Of a DNA stretch of 64,000 bases, positions 1-10,963 are shown one piece after another (the stretch's first letter is position 1; each line of letters starts with the position of its first letter). Made by a program: the position numbers and the translations under genes. The stretch is from Venturia oleaginea (taxonomy: Eukaryota > Ascomycota > Dothideomycetes > Venturiales > Venturiaceae), in the NCBI GenBank assembly GCA_013176395.1, contig JABMLP010000008.1, positions 1,426,001-1,490,000 of the forward strand, written 5' to 3'. The notes beneath the pieces are model-generated. The model searched no databases. It was not told where the DNA came from and was given only the letters and a program-made list of their open reading frames with translations.

Positions 1-258
1 AACGATTGTTGATTGCGTACACACAATCAGTATTGTGGTTCTGGGCAATAAGACAAGTTGACAGGCTGCGGAAGGAAGGCACATTGGAATGTAAGGCCCG
101 TCGATGCCCCTTGCCGATTAACAGGAGCGTCCAAATTCTGACCGGTATTGATTATTTCCTGGCCTTTGATCAAAGTTATTGTTGCTAGTAGTTCATCGAT
201 ATTGATCATGAGTTCCAGGGACTTTTATATATTGGGGTTTGTACTTCAACTTGGACAA

Positions 259-518
259 TCCACACGTTTTTGAGTGACTGAGTGGGTGATTCTATGAGCT
301 CTGCTCCCATAGCAAAGCCTAGCTGAAATACGTAGATTAGTTCATTCCTACCCCTCCAGTAATAAAAACTCTTTTAAAAAGGCTCGGTATATCTTCAAAG
401 CCTCTGGAGCGGTCCTGTCCGAGTCCTCAGCTGTTAATGCATCCCCTTATCGTATATCAGAATTGCGGGCGTTGCTCTCTCAATATTACTCACTCAGTCA
501 TTCGAAAACGTGTGGATA
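259..518. mobile_element. MITE-like element with 30-bp terminal inverted repeats
   Basis: The left end (about 259-288) and the right end (about 485-516) are inverted copies of one another. Both begin CCACACGTTTT and run into TGACTGAGTG. About 26 of 30 positions match, and all four differences are transitions. The roughly 200 bp between the ends has no reading frame and no homology I recognise. A two-base AT flanks each end, so a short target duplication is possible but not certain. The structure fits a non-autonomous DNA transposon, and the transition-only divergence would fit RIP. No autonomous partner is present in the window. Confidence 0.6.
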
Positions 519-599
519 TTCCACGTTGATGCACAAACCACAATAGACGGTAGATCAATTGTCGAAATAGTGAGAAGGTGAGATGGATCAGTGGATTGA

Positions 600-998
600 T
601 TGTGGGGGAACATTGAGGCATGGTACAGCGCTGTGTCTACAATCGATTCCGGAAGTAGCTCAGTGTGTTGCCATTCAGCTAGGTTCCTGGGAAGTTTGGA
701 TAAGTTCTGTCAATGCAAAATGAAGGCGAAAATAAGCATCTCAGCGTACATCATATCCATGCAAGCGCAGACTAGAGCATATTTAACCGAGCGAGGTAAG
801 GAACATCAAACCCTCGAGTTTATTCTTAGGCCATTGCTTAAAGTACCTGGGCTATGCCTAGAAGTATCTCCTGGTGCTAGGATGGTTAATAATCTCGACT
901 CGGCCTTGACTGCGGTAGAGGCCTCAGATTCCGACTTCTGCCGCGGATTCCACGACTTTTTAACACAGACCCTAAAAGAAGACCCTTCCTTACTTTAA
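600..998 (+). other. 132-codon open frame, doubtful
   Basis: An uninterrupted frame of 132 codons lies downstream of the inverted-repeat element. I recognise no domain, signal peptide or repeat. The C-terminal half (LEFILRPLL, then ALTAVEASDSDF) has a more protein-like composition than the N-terminal half, so it could be an exon remnant. It has no clear promoter context or intron partners and may be chance. Confidence 0.12.
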
Positions 999-1920
999 AC
1001 CGCTTTGGGCAGCCTAATTTTGAGGAACTGATGTCGAGCCGCGCCGTCGTTTAGGTGATTGGGAATCTCTGATACTTCCCTGTGATTCTTCGGAGGTCGT
1101 ATTGTTGAACATGCTTGCTTTACACTGTGTTCCATTGGAGTGTATAGGTTATGTAATCGAGACGAGAGCTACCGATGTCCTATCTTTATACCATGTGATA
1201 GCAACATGCTAGTGTCGGTCTCCGTATTACTAATATCGTATCGCTATCGCCACATTTCTGGCAACATTCCTTACATCCGAATTATCTCGAGCTTTACGTC
1301 CGAATTACCTCCTACATTCGTGAGATAACTCTCAGCCCTATCTTGTCGAAACGCTCATGTGATTGATAACTTTCACATAGGAGTGTCTTGCTCGCTGCAG
1401 ATCAAATTTAGCTTTTTTGGAGGAACGAAGCAGCGAAAATTAAAATACAAAGAAAGTGAGAAAAAGTCGAAGGCAGAAAGAGATCACAGAGATGAAAGAA
1501 AAGAAAGAGGCGATGTTCGGCCACCAAGCTTTTGATCTGCCGATCTCCAGCTGGAAATCGGGCCTTCTGGGAAAACCCGATACCTATCCAGGAGCAGTCA
1601 AAGCCATCAGCTTCCGATATCAGAGCATCGGCGTGACGCAATTATCGTCGGCCTATCGACCATGTCGGATTCGGCCTATCTGTCGGCATAATGTTATGAT
1701 CTACAGCGGCCTTAATCAATTATCATGACATTTTTACCCCAATATGCTCCATGGGCTAAGTCCACGTATCCCATGGTCTTAGCTGGGGTTGGGTTTTATT
1801 AAATTGCGTCTCCGCATATTGTATGCCTGGGGCAAAACTGGGACCACAAACCTTCGCTTTTCGAGAGGTTGATCAACTATACTCATTATTCGTTTTTATC
1901 AGATACTGCTCGCTGCAATT

Positions 1921-3786
1921 ATGTTTCAGCCTCGTGGAAATGCGCTTTTGGGGACTGTCACGGCCTTGACCTCTTTGGGTTTCCTTCTTATCGGTTACGA
2001 TAATGGCCTCATGGGTGGTCTGGGTAAGCACTCTCTGTTTTGTACTTCGCGAGGAGCTTTCATCTGATAGACGCATAGTCAATGGGACCGCCTTCAAGGA
2101 TTCTTTCGACACTCCAAGTTCGACTATGGTTGGTGTTATCGTAGCCATATACGAGGGTTAGTCACTGATCCAGTGGTGGTTTGACGGCATCTAATCTAGA
2201 AATAGTTGGAGCCTTTCTCGGTTCTATCTTCACCTCTGTGGTTGGCGAAAATCTTGGTCGCAAGAAGAGCATTTTTATAGGAGTTGTGATAATGATCATT
2301 GGCGCTATTCTGCAAGCGACAGCATACAGCCGCGCCCACCTGATTGTGGGCCGTATCGTTTCAGGCTTTGGCATAGGAGCCATCAATTCGACAGTTCCCG
2401 TCCTTCAAGCAGAGTTTAGCCCCAAGGCTAGCCGTGGAATATGTAGGTTTTCTCCCATCATCAGAACAACAGCATTGAGTTCATGACTAATGAGCGTGAA
2501 GTTGTCTGTGCACAACTTTCGACGTTGAATTTTGGCATCTTCCTCGTCTACTGGATCGACTATGGCTTCGTTTCCATTCACAACAGCTACGCTTGGAGAA
2601 TCCCTGTTATTCTCCAGTGCTTCTTCCTCCTTGGCATGCTTTTCATTCTCACCATCATCCCAGAGTCGCCTCGATGGCTTGCTGCTCATGATCGGCCCGA
2701 TGAATGTCTCGCTGTTCTTCAACAACTTGCTTCTCCCAAGGACGACGAAACCACGGTCAGACAACTCCATCAGACAATCCTCCAAACTGTGGCTCTGGAA
2801 CGGTCGCTCCAAGTTGGTTCGTGGAAAGATCTTTTGAAGAACGACCACATCAAAAGCCAGCAGAGATTGTTGATTGCATGCGCCATACAGAGCTTTCAGC
2901 AGCTTGGAGGCATCAATGCCATTATTTGTGAGTCATGCTTACCGTTCTTCTCACGTTGACAAACCGCTTACATCGTTCGTAGACTACACAGGCACACTCT
3001 TCGAACAAAGTCTTGGATTCGACTCGCACACTTCGGCTCTGATGTCTGGCGGCCTTCAGACATGGTTCTTTGTCGCTTCATTTATCCCATGGTTTTTGAT
3101 AGACCGTGTTGGGCGACGTCCTTTAGTCAGTTCAAATCTAGCATATATTCCAATTCTGTCTGTTAGTAACATGCTTAAAATAGTTACTCTCCATGGTCAG
3201 TCTCATGGCTGCCGTCATGGCTGTCGAGGCTGGACTTATACATCAAGTTGAGAATAAAATGAGCAATGCCAAAGCTTGCGGAGCCGCAGCAGCGGCTATG
3301 CTCTTCATCTTCCAGGGTGCTTTCACCGTCGGGTTCCAGGCGACTGTGTAAGATATAACCTGTGCCGTATGGAAAACACCAAAGGCTAATCAGATCAATA
3401 GATGGGTCTACCCCTCCGAGATACTCCCATTGCGTCTCCGACAACGAGGCTCCTCCTTGTCCACCAGTTCAAATTGGATCTTCAACTACATGATAGTACA
3501 AATCACCCCCATCGCAATCGACAATATTGGTTGGCGCACGTATATCATTTTTGCGGTGCTAAATGCCACCTGGGTCCCGATCATGTATCTTTTCTTCCCC
3601 GAGACCAAAGGACTCGAATTGGAGGAAGTCGATCGTCTGTTTTCCGGGGATCCGGATTATATCCAGCCTGGGCTTGATGGTAATGGGGATCAGGATTTGG
3701 TCCGGACTGAGACAGGTGGTAAAGCGCGGGTCAACGAGATTGAGAATGTGCAAGTAAATACTAAAGGCCAAAGCAGCAACGTTTAG
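1921..3786 (+). CDS. MFS sugar transporter (hexose/xylose type)
   Basis: A plasma-membrane sugar porter of the major facilitator superfamily, expected to import hexoses or pentoses with protons. Seven exons fit without frame conflict: 1921-2023, 2079-2156, 2200-2442, 2502-2927, 2983-3125, 3184-3347 and 3402-3786, giving about 513 residues, normal for the family. Visible motifs are GYDNG in TM1, GRKKS in the loop between TM2 and TM3, VGRIVSGFGIGAINS in TM4, PESPRWL after TM6, QQLGGINAI in TM7 and PETKGLELEEVD after TM12. The acidic C-terminal tail is cytoplasmic. The introns are 43-59 nt and cut TM-coding parts, as is common for fungal sugar porters. Substrate cannot be told from sequence alone. 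The gene looks intact. It converges with the SDR at 4051-5000. Confidence 0.93.
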
Positions 3787-4050
3787 TCTTAGAAAAAGTC
3801 TACTGCAGCGGAAAAGTATGGCATTCTATGGAATCAATAATATTTGCTTTGGTAAGACATAGACGTCGCCAACTCGTCAGTATCGATCGTTTGATTGCTT
3901 CGGCAACCATTCATTTTGAGTGTGCGCCGACTATTTGACTTTCTCCAGCAGGTTTTCTAAAACATAAGAAATAATGGTAAACTTTCTCGCTCACTTTGAA
4001 AACTGTGCACGGCTTATCTTATTGACTCAAGTTTCATGGCTCAGATCATA

Positions 4051-5000
4051 CTATTTATGGTTGATGCCTCCAGCAAGAATAATACTCTGGCCAGTAGCAT
4101 ATCCTGTCTTACAGAACATCTCAACAACATTCGCTACCTCCTCAGGCTCTCCCAACCGTCCAAGCGGCAACTCCGTTGTTGCTCCATTGAGCGAATTGAT
4201 ACTGGGAAGCATGCCAGTATTCCCGATCATGGCTGGAGCCACGTCGTTCACCGTAATGCCAAATTCAACGAGGCGGGAAGAAAGGTTTTTCATCATGCCT
4301 ATCGAACCACCTTTGGAAGCTGCGTAGTCTAGTCGGAAGCGTAAGCATATTGAACGACCGTGGAAAGAAAGGTACTCACGACATCCGTTTATGCCTGCTC
4401 CGTATGCAGCGATGGAGGAAATGAAGATGATTCGTCCCCAGTGCTGGGCTTTCATGCCTTCAACAACGCCTTTTACGAGCAAGAAGGGTGCTCGCAGATT
4501 GATCTGGACCATGCGGTCGAATTCGTCAAGTGGTATTTCCCTGCAGCGGCGGTTAAAATCAAGGATCATACGACTCGCGAGATTTCTTCAAGGTATCATC
4601 TTACCATACATCTCTTATCCTTTTACCATAACCAGCATTAGAGACCAAAATATCAACGGCCCTGCCATGCTCTTTTGCCACTTCTTCACAGAGCTTGCTA
4701 GTCTCCTCTGAAGAAGCTAAATCGGCTTTGTGTACTGATACTCTCAACCTGTATTTGCTTCCATACTGTTTTCGCAGCTGCGCAGCTAATTCAGATACAG
4801 ATGTTTCGTTGGAAGAGTACGTAAGAGCCAGGTTGATGCCATGAGAAGCAAGTTGACGAGCGCAAGCTGCACCAATACTGTAGGAAACATCAACGAATTG
4901 CCTCAAGTTTCTAGAACAATATTGAAGAGAAGATTACGCACCCGCCTGAAGCACCTGTGATGAGAGCGAGCCGCCCTTCCACGGAATTGTCCGCAGCCAT
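4051..5000 (-). CDS. short-chain dehydrogenase/reductase, FabG-like
   Basis: A classical SDR of about 256 residues, expected to use NAD(P)H for oxidation or reduction of a hydroxyl/keto substrate. Four exons fit in phase: 5000-4942, 4877-4605, 4540-4380 and 4328-4051. The start at 5000 gives a short leader then the cofactor motif TGASGGIG, which is rebuilt across intron 1. Further motifs are NAGYG, a serine in FISSIAAYG, and the catalytic YAASK just after intron 3. The C-terminus GRLGEPEEVANVV...ATGQSI is typical of 3-oxoacyl-ACP reductase-like SDRs. Substrate is unknown. It converges on the sugar transporter and has its promoter next to that of the SMP-30-like gene at 5610. Confidence 0.88.
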
Positions 5001-5609
5001 GATGTCGAGTTATTTGGAGTTTGACCGAGTTGACAAAAGGTGGGCGGCCAGGTGACAAACGAGCTACTATTGTATTGGACGGATGGTACGTGTTTTTCCA
5101 ATTCGGTCGTAGAACCCATATGACACTATATCACTATATGTATAAATGATGATCATGACACAAACCAGGTCGGCTATATATTATCCCTGTCATTGTCAAA
5201 GGCCGACCCGACGCGCTCACTGCACGGCATCGGCAATAGAACTCACCCCGCAGATCATGCATCCCCTTTTCTCAACCACGCTCGTGTTCAACAGGTCTGT
5301 TCGAGTCTGGTCGTGTCTTGTTCCTGCTTGCCTATCCAGCCGCAGAGAATGCCGATGCTTTTGACGTTCGGAGGAGTTCTGGGGAAGCGAGAGAGACGCA
5401 AAACCCATACACCGAGTGCTGGTGCTGTATGCGTTTATCGACTGAGACTCTACAAATTCTATCCCAACGGAACAAGATTGATACCGCTCAACTTTTGGCA
5501 CAATCCTTTTCGCTCTCACAAGATGATTATCGTTGATATTGATATTAACTGGAGAGATAGCTACAAGTCCCATCTACCGACCAGCGTAGCTACCAAACGT
5601 TTCAATGCA

Positions 5610-6675
5610 ATGGAACAAAAGAGCCCCTTTCTCACTTTACACGAATCATTCCTGGATATCATCGGCCCAAGTCCAAAACTCGAGCTCCTATCGGAAAACA
5701 CCGAATACCCCTTCGCCCACGAAGCGGGCGTCTTCGTCCCATCCAGCAACGAACTCTACATCACCAGCAACCAGCACACCGACCGAAACGGAAAGAAACA
5801 TATCAAAATCTCAAAAGTAAAACTCACACGCGAGCCAAAATCTTGCTCATGCTTCGCAATCGAAACGGAAAACGTACCAATGGCAAACGGCGGCGTCCCC
5901 TACAAAGACGGTATACTCTTCTGCGCTCAAGGCACCTTCAATCACCCTGGCGGCATCGCCTTCATGGAATCAAAAGAACCCCATCACTCACATTTTTTAA
6001 TCCAGAGATACAACGGCAAACCCTTCAATTCGCCAAACGATGTTGTGGTGCACAGCAACGGGTCCATCTGGTTCACGGACCCGATATACGGTTACGAGCA
6101 GGGTATTCGCCCGCCGCCGGAACTGCCAAACCAGGTGTATTGTTACGAGCCTGACAGTGGTGAGGTTCGTGTCGTGGCGGATGGATTTGGAAGGCCGAAC
6201 GGGATTTGTTTTTCGCCGGATGAGAAGGTCGTATACATAACTGATACTGATCGTATCCATGGGGATGGGAATGTCGATCCGAATCGAGCGGCAACTATGT
6301 AAGTTTCTGTCTCTTCTCTTTCAATTTACGGAACAAGGCTGATTTTTTTTGATTTTTTTTTGGTGTAGCTATGCTTTCGATGTCGTTGAGAAATCTGGAA
6401 AGCTATCTCTCGCCAACCGCCGCCTCTTCGCCACTGCAGATTGTGGATGGCCGGACGGCATCAAGTGCGATATGAAAGGAAATGTGTACAGTGGATGCGG
6501 CGATGGCGTACATGTCTGGTCTCCCACCGGAGTCCTGCTGGGAAAAATACTTGTCGAGGGCGGGGTTGCAAACTTCTGTTTTGGAAGAGGTGGAGAGATG
6601 TTTTTGCTGAACGAGCACAGGCTTTGGAGGGCGCAATTGAGAGGGTCTACGAAGGGTGCTTTGCTTAAGTTATAG
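5610..6675 (+). CDS. SMP-30/gluconolactonase-like beta-propeller protein
   Basis: A calcium-dependent lactonase-type six-bladed propeller. Two exons, 5610-6298 and 6369-6675, are joined in phase across a 70-nt intron ending in a T-rich tract, giving about 331 residues, normal for fungal members. Landmarks are the acidic ligand in AHEAGVFV, NSPNDVVVHSNGSIWFTDP, RPNGICFSPDEKVVYITDT and CGWPDGIKCDMKGNVYSG. The NGICF and PDGIK loops are where the metal ligands N and D sit in the family. An upstream in-frame ATG at 5523 would add 29 residues; I prefer 5610 because the extension is not family-like. Substrate could be a sugar lactone, though many fungal homologues are uncharacterised. Synonymous base use changes sharply near 6050-6100 (see findings). 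Confidence 0.85.
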
Positions 6676-6825
6676 AAAGGATTTAACGATGCTATATATC
6701 AAATTTCTATGGCGCGCGCGACAGGCGGGTAGTGTAAAAAGTAACTTAGTAATTCGGACTTCAGGCCTTCCATTTCTTCTGTCCACGAACTTTTAGCAAA
6801 CAAAAACAGCATAAACAAAAAGCAT

Positions 6826-6959
6826 TGCGTGGACCGAGAATCGAACTCGGGGCCCGTGCATCCTGCTACATGGCAAGCACGGATTTTCTATACATTTGGT
6901 AGCATCTAATATTATACAAGTGCGGGAGGATTGAACTGACACCACTAAACCACCCACGC
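6826..6959 (-). tRNA. tRNA-Gly(GCC) with canonical intron plus a 53-nt D-loop insertion
   Basis: Read on the minus strand, the acceptor GCGTGGG (6959-6953) pairs with TCCACGC (6833-6827), followed by discriminator A. The T arm is CCGAG-TTCGATT-CTCGG. The anticodon stem CGTGC/GCACG carries loop TTGCCA then T, interrupted after position 37 by a 10-nt intron (6861-6870), which is the normal place for a nuclear tRNA intron. The anticodon GCC lies at 6874-6872. The D arm starts normally with GTTTAGTGGT, then 53 extra bases (6888-6940) intervene before AAAATCC. Without both inserts the gene would be a standard tRNA of about 71 nt. The D-loop insert is not a known intron position, so the gene may be dead or processed unusually. 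Confidence 0.75.
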
Positions 6960-7591
6960 TTTATGCTATGGTCACTCGAGCACTCTGATATATATTGCAA
7001 ATCAAGAAGTGTAGGAAGACGTGCGTTATCGATTGAGAAGAGGAGGTCATTAAGCTGTGTTGTTATCGATTGTAGATACGAAAATAAAGATCGTATGTTG
7101 GGATGACACCACAACGGCATGTAGAGAGAGGTTCTACCTGGAAGGTTGGGGCAGGTGGGAAGATGTCATGCCGAACGATTCCTAGGTTCGTATCTTGAAA
7201 GGTACACGAGTCGATTTTGGAGCTCTCTTATGCTATTGATTTTACCAGCTCTCGGAGGCTTTAAATATAACCATCTAGATGCAATTAGCGCGAAAAGCTT
7301 CGTAAACCTAATTGCTCGCTCCCATCCTTATGCTAGCTATGATAGATAATCAGGAGCGTTTCTTGTTCGACTCTTGTCCCTAGAGGGTGAAGAGATCACC
7401 GATACTTTGAATAATTTGCGTACGGAAGTTCCCATTTCTCGTCCTTGATGTGACATTAAAGAACCAATTTGACACCAACCTGTTTGTTCTCTACAAACTG
7501 TTGCATTGCTGCCATGCTGGAAGCCTTCCTCGCCCGCAGATCCCCTTCTCCAAGTGCGTTAGGCCTTCCAATAGTATCCACCTCTGGACCC

Positions 7592-7739
7592 CCAGCGAGG
7601 CTCAGTCTTGTTTCAACTTTTCGATTGGTACTCATTGGTTGGTAAGCTGATCAACAAGATCGGAGGTCACTGATTGGCGAACTATCCCTAACAGAGACCT
7701 GTACTCATTGGTCGTTAAAATAAGCCTGACGGGCGCTGG
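7592..7739 (+). mobile_element. 148-bp MITE, copy A of a dispersed family
   Basis: The ends are imperfect inverted repeats starting CCAGCG: left CCAGCGAGGCTCAGTCTTG, right complement CCAGCGCCCGTCAGGCTTA, both leading into TTTCAAC or TTTTAAC. The right end is followed by TA. The interior at 7614-7677 is about 80 percent identical, in opposite orientation, to 28787-28860, which lies inside a second element with similar ends. There is no coding capacity. The family would suit a TA-targeting Tc1/mariner-type non-autonomous element; the left TA is not preserved here. Confidence 0.62.
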
Positions 7740-7837
7740 TAACCATGATAATATTTTCGGTTCGAGTCGATAATATGCCTTCGCCAGCTTCCTAGCCACT
7801 TTTTTGTGTAACCTGTTCAATGCCAGATAGATCTCCC

Positions 7838-8379
7838 TCATATCATCCCGAGCTTCGTCCTAGAGACGTCGACAATCTCCCACGAGCAAGAGCCGTCCTC
7901 TCCTTTCTTCGCGAGAACATCGTTGCATATGAGTGAGGCGGCTTTGGATTGTTCAGGGGTGTGCGAGCTGTGGTATTTAATGGCGGTGTCGCGACCAATA
8001 ACATGTGCGGCCCAGACTTGGTGGTCTAGGGTTATAGCGAGGATGTAATTTTACGTCATCCCATTGAGGCATCAAAGAGCCCCTGCGGTTTCTGTGAAAC
8101 ATTAGCGCCGTGTTCGTAGCATTGCGCCCAAAGCCGCACAATGAGGCCATCAACTCAGTGTCCTGGCAACCGCCAAGTGATTTAGAAAATCGTTGGTGAT
8201 CATGAATTTCAGCAATCCAGAGGACAGAATCGCCAGAAACTTATCCACATCGATTTTTGTTTGAAAGTCTTGCTGTGGTTTGAGATTTTTGGGGAAGGTG
8301 TAGTAGTGGAGTCGAACGTACCCAGAATGGAAGAACGCAGGAACGCATTTTCAGCAGCGTAGTCGCGCGTCGAAGACAT
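7838..8379 (-). pseudogene. decayed gene of unknown family
   Basis: The minus strand opens with a plausible start (8379, MSSTRDYAAENAFL), then a coding-like segment reading FQTKIDVDKFLAILSS and FMITNDFLNH. A clearly protein-like C-terminal segment ends at 7838, with LDHQVWAAHVIGRD, TPEQSKAASLICNDVL and CSWEIVDVSRTK. Splice sites can join the first two parts if an acceptor at CAAG is used. An in-frame TGA near 8180 and a TAA just before the last segment prevent a continuous frame unless further introns exist. I do not recognise the family. It could be a small hypothetical gene with unresolved introns or a pseudogene. Confidence 0.35.
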
Positions 8380-9161
8380 GATGTTCAGCGTGGCTATCTT
8401 GTGTTTTTGTTCGGTGTTGTACTGACGAAATATTCGTGTGCATAAAAGTATGGATTAAGCTCTTCTTCTCCACAGTTAAGTAGCCCCCAATATATCTTCA
8501 AATGGTGACTTTGAGAGAGGGGGGGAAGGTCGGTTTGTTGTAGATTTAGTGTCAACCAATAAAATAGAATTGATCTTCCTCGTCAAACTCAACGCCGTCT
8601 TTTTCTGAACTGTAGTCATAGAATGCAATCGGATTTAACTTCGTAATTGTCCTCCACGCTTGATCTTTCCTATTCATATCATGTCCGGTTTATGCCCTGA
8701 TGCACCACTCCTTTTTCAAACAATGAAAACCTTGCCGCAACGAATTACGCCATAACATGCCATATGGAAACTCATGTCTTGAAGTGTTTATCAAGGATTT
8801 CCTCGTTCCCCTTGTCCTCGTTGAGTAGATCATCACCGACACAGACAGACATTGTAACTTCCTGGCCATGTGTTTTATCTGCATACTCGCAACCAACACA
8901 TTTCGGCAGCTTTTCATTCGCACGCATCAGTCGCTCAGTCTCGAGGAAATCCTCGATAAGTGCCCGATACCAGCCAGCATGCCATTCTCGGTCTGCAGAG
9001 CAATCCCGTCCCCCATGTCTGTGGCACCGACTGGATTCATTCAAGCAAGGAAATTCCAGGCCATCTCCATTGCTGCTATCTTGTTGCCAACCCGGGTGCT
9101 TTCGTCGATAGATAGCTCGATCTTCGTCACTTGGATCTCCGAAGAGCGATGATATGTCATG

Positions 9162-10288
9162 TCAGGTGTTGCCCTCTAGCCTCGTTCCGAAGTGTCCGAG
9201 ACCCATTCGAACAATGACCTTGATGCCTCTTCTCTTTAGCCATGCAACCTGTGTTGCTATTCCTCGTGGATCATACCGCAAACCTTCTACCAAATAGATA
9301 TTGAGCTCTTTCAGGCCAGAGAATTCACGAATAAGCTCCAAGTCGTGCCTCAATTCAGATTGATGCTGCAGATCGGATGACAGGTACTGCCTGTTGGTCG
9401 GTGGATGGAGAGGTATCCAGCTGCGGCCACCGGGTTCATTGTACATTACATCATGATGATGGAGTAATTGAAGCTGGAGCCCAGGCTTTTGTATAAGCTT
9501 CCCAGGTTTGATACCAGTATTGTAATGGTCGTGGTGGAACAGAGGTCGGAGAAGTTTGATGTCGGGCATATTGAATACTTACCGAATGTAGAATATCTTT
9601 GCGGCGTGGAGTGCAGTTTCCTTTCCAACAACAAAGTGATTCATGAATCTTGAGGCATCTTCAGGAAATCGAGCGCAATCTAGCCGGGGAGATTCAGTAT
9701 AATTCGAGTAGGGGTTGTCTCTATTGTAGGGATCGAAGTTATTTTTGCTTCGACCAGTAGCCCAGCTCTGTGACATCCTGAGGGGCTCCTCCAAAACGTA
9801 TAGGTATTCGTAGATCATGTCCACGAGCTCGCGAGGGAGTCTGTAGATGTGGTCCCGGGTGGTGCGGATGGCGTTGAATAGGCTGCCAGCGTGCTCTTCG
9901 TACTCGCTAGATCCTGTCAGCCTTGATATGTTTATTGTGCTTCTAACTGCTCTAGAGCTTGGAGTTCACTCTCCCATTTGGCGGCTTCTCGAGCGGCACG
10001 CTTTTGAGCTTCGCGGAAGAGCTGTATCTTCGCATCCGCAGCAATCCTGGCTTTCTCGAAGCTACAAAGGTTAGTGTTGCTCGTTCTCGGCGTCAGACCT
10101 CCCCGCACCGGATTGGTGCGGAAAAGATAGCTTTGGTATTGTTCAGCGTACCGCCGACATTCTGTCAGGAAAGCCAGCTCCGTGGCTGTAGGCTTTGAAG
10201 TCGATATTATATCATCACTGGCGTCAACTCGACTTTGACGAGTATCCGCCATAGCTGTGATTGAGGTTGAGGTAGTTGTGATGGACAA
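9162..10288 (-). CDS. F-box-like/2EXR-type hypothetical protein
   Basis: A multi-exon minus-strand gene resembling the large fungal group of F-box-like proteins of unknown target. The N-terminal part (10288-9932) is charged and helical, with a coiled-coil-like segment around FREAQKRAAREAAKWESEL. The middle exon (about 9905-9585) carries the diagnostic helix LPRELVDMIYEYLYVLEEP and ends at a good GTAAGT donor. The last part (to 9162) contains LELIREFSGLKELNIYLVE, which is like the repeat-flanking helix of these proteins. Exact junctions are unresolved: the first frame ends in TAA at 9932 and needs an intron I could not place with confidence. Role would be substrate recruitment to SCF ligases, if functional. 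A pseudogene is possible. Confidence 0.5.
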
Positions 10289-10963
10289 GGGGGTGAGAGG
10301 TCGAGACGAGAGAAGCCTGTACGACTCGTCTCAACAAAACACGCTACTGTGTTAGCGGCCTTGCGCTATCTCGTGAGCAGCCCATCGAAATCTAAAGGAA
10401 GGCCGCTCTGTTTTTCAGCGTCCTACCGCCCACGCTTTAGGGCACCCGCCTAGTGAGGTATTTCTCCAAACCCAGCACGTCAAGTTGAACTCTGAATGCC
10501 TCTTCCACTTCATGATCACCACTGATAAATCTCTGGCAAAATGATCTTGAGACGTCGTCAAAAGTCTATCAATGTGGATCTCGATTCAGGCAATATACAC
10601 TATATCCAGCGGTTTACAGGAGTGACTTCAATTGCCGGACTAGCCTGTAAGCAATCATCAATAAAGGCCGATAATCCCTAAAACAATCAACTCCTAGACC
10701 TATTCCAGAATCTTCCGCGACTGGCTCAAGACCCGGGCATAGAGCAGAACTCGCTAAAATGCACAAGTCATTCCACCACCATCGGCTCGGTTATACCATC
10801 GGCCTTGGTACGCCGCCCCACGCAAGCATCAGGCTGAGAACAGAACCAAAAATATCAACCTCCAGCAATAAAATACAAGAGTATGTTGTATCTACCAATC
10901 CATTCATACCATCAGTAATACAAATCATCTTCTCTCAAAACCGACCACAACTATCGAGCCAAA

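Larger units (their letters stand above)
1..1920. other. gene-poor left end
   Basis: No convincing gene is visible before the sugar transporter that starts at 1921. The stretch holds one inverted-repeat element (259-518), scattered short frames without family resemblance, and a 132-codon frame at 600-998. Base composition is mixed and moderately AT-rich. It may contain decayed repeats, but apart from the 259-518 element I see no recognisable structure. Confidence 0.5.
6960..9161. other. gene-poor stretch with MITE and fossil coding DNA
   Basis: Between the tRNA and the F-box-like gene I find no intact gene. The stretch holds the element at 7592-7739, a probable decayed gene at 7838-8379 (minus), and a 90-codon minus frame at 8772-9044. 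That last frame has a CVGCEYADKTHGQEV segment and could be a displaced 3' exon of the neighbouring gene. The rest shows nothing I can name. Confidence 0.45.
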
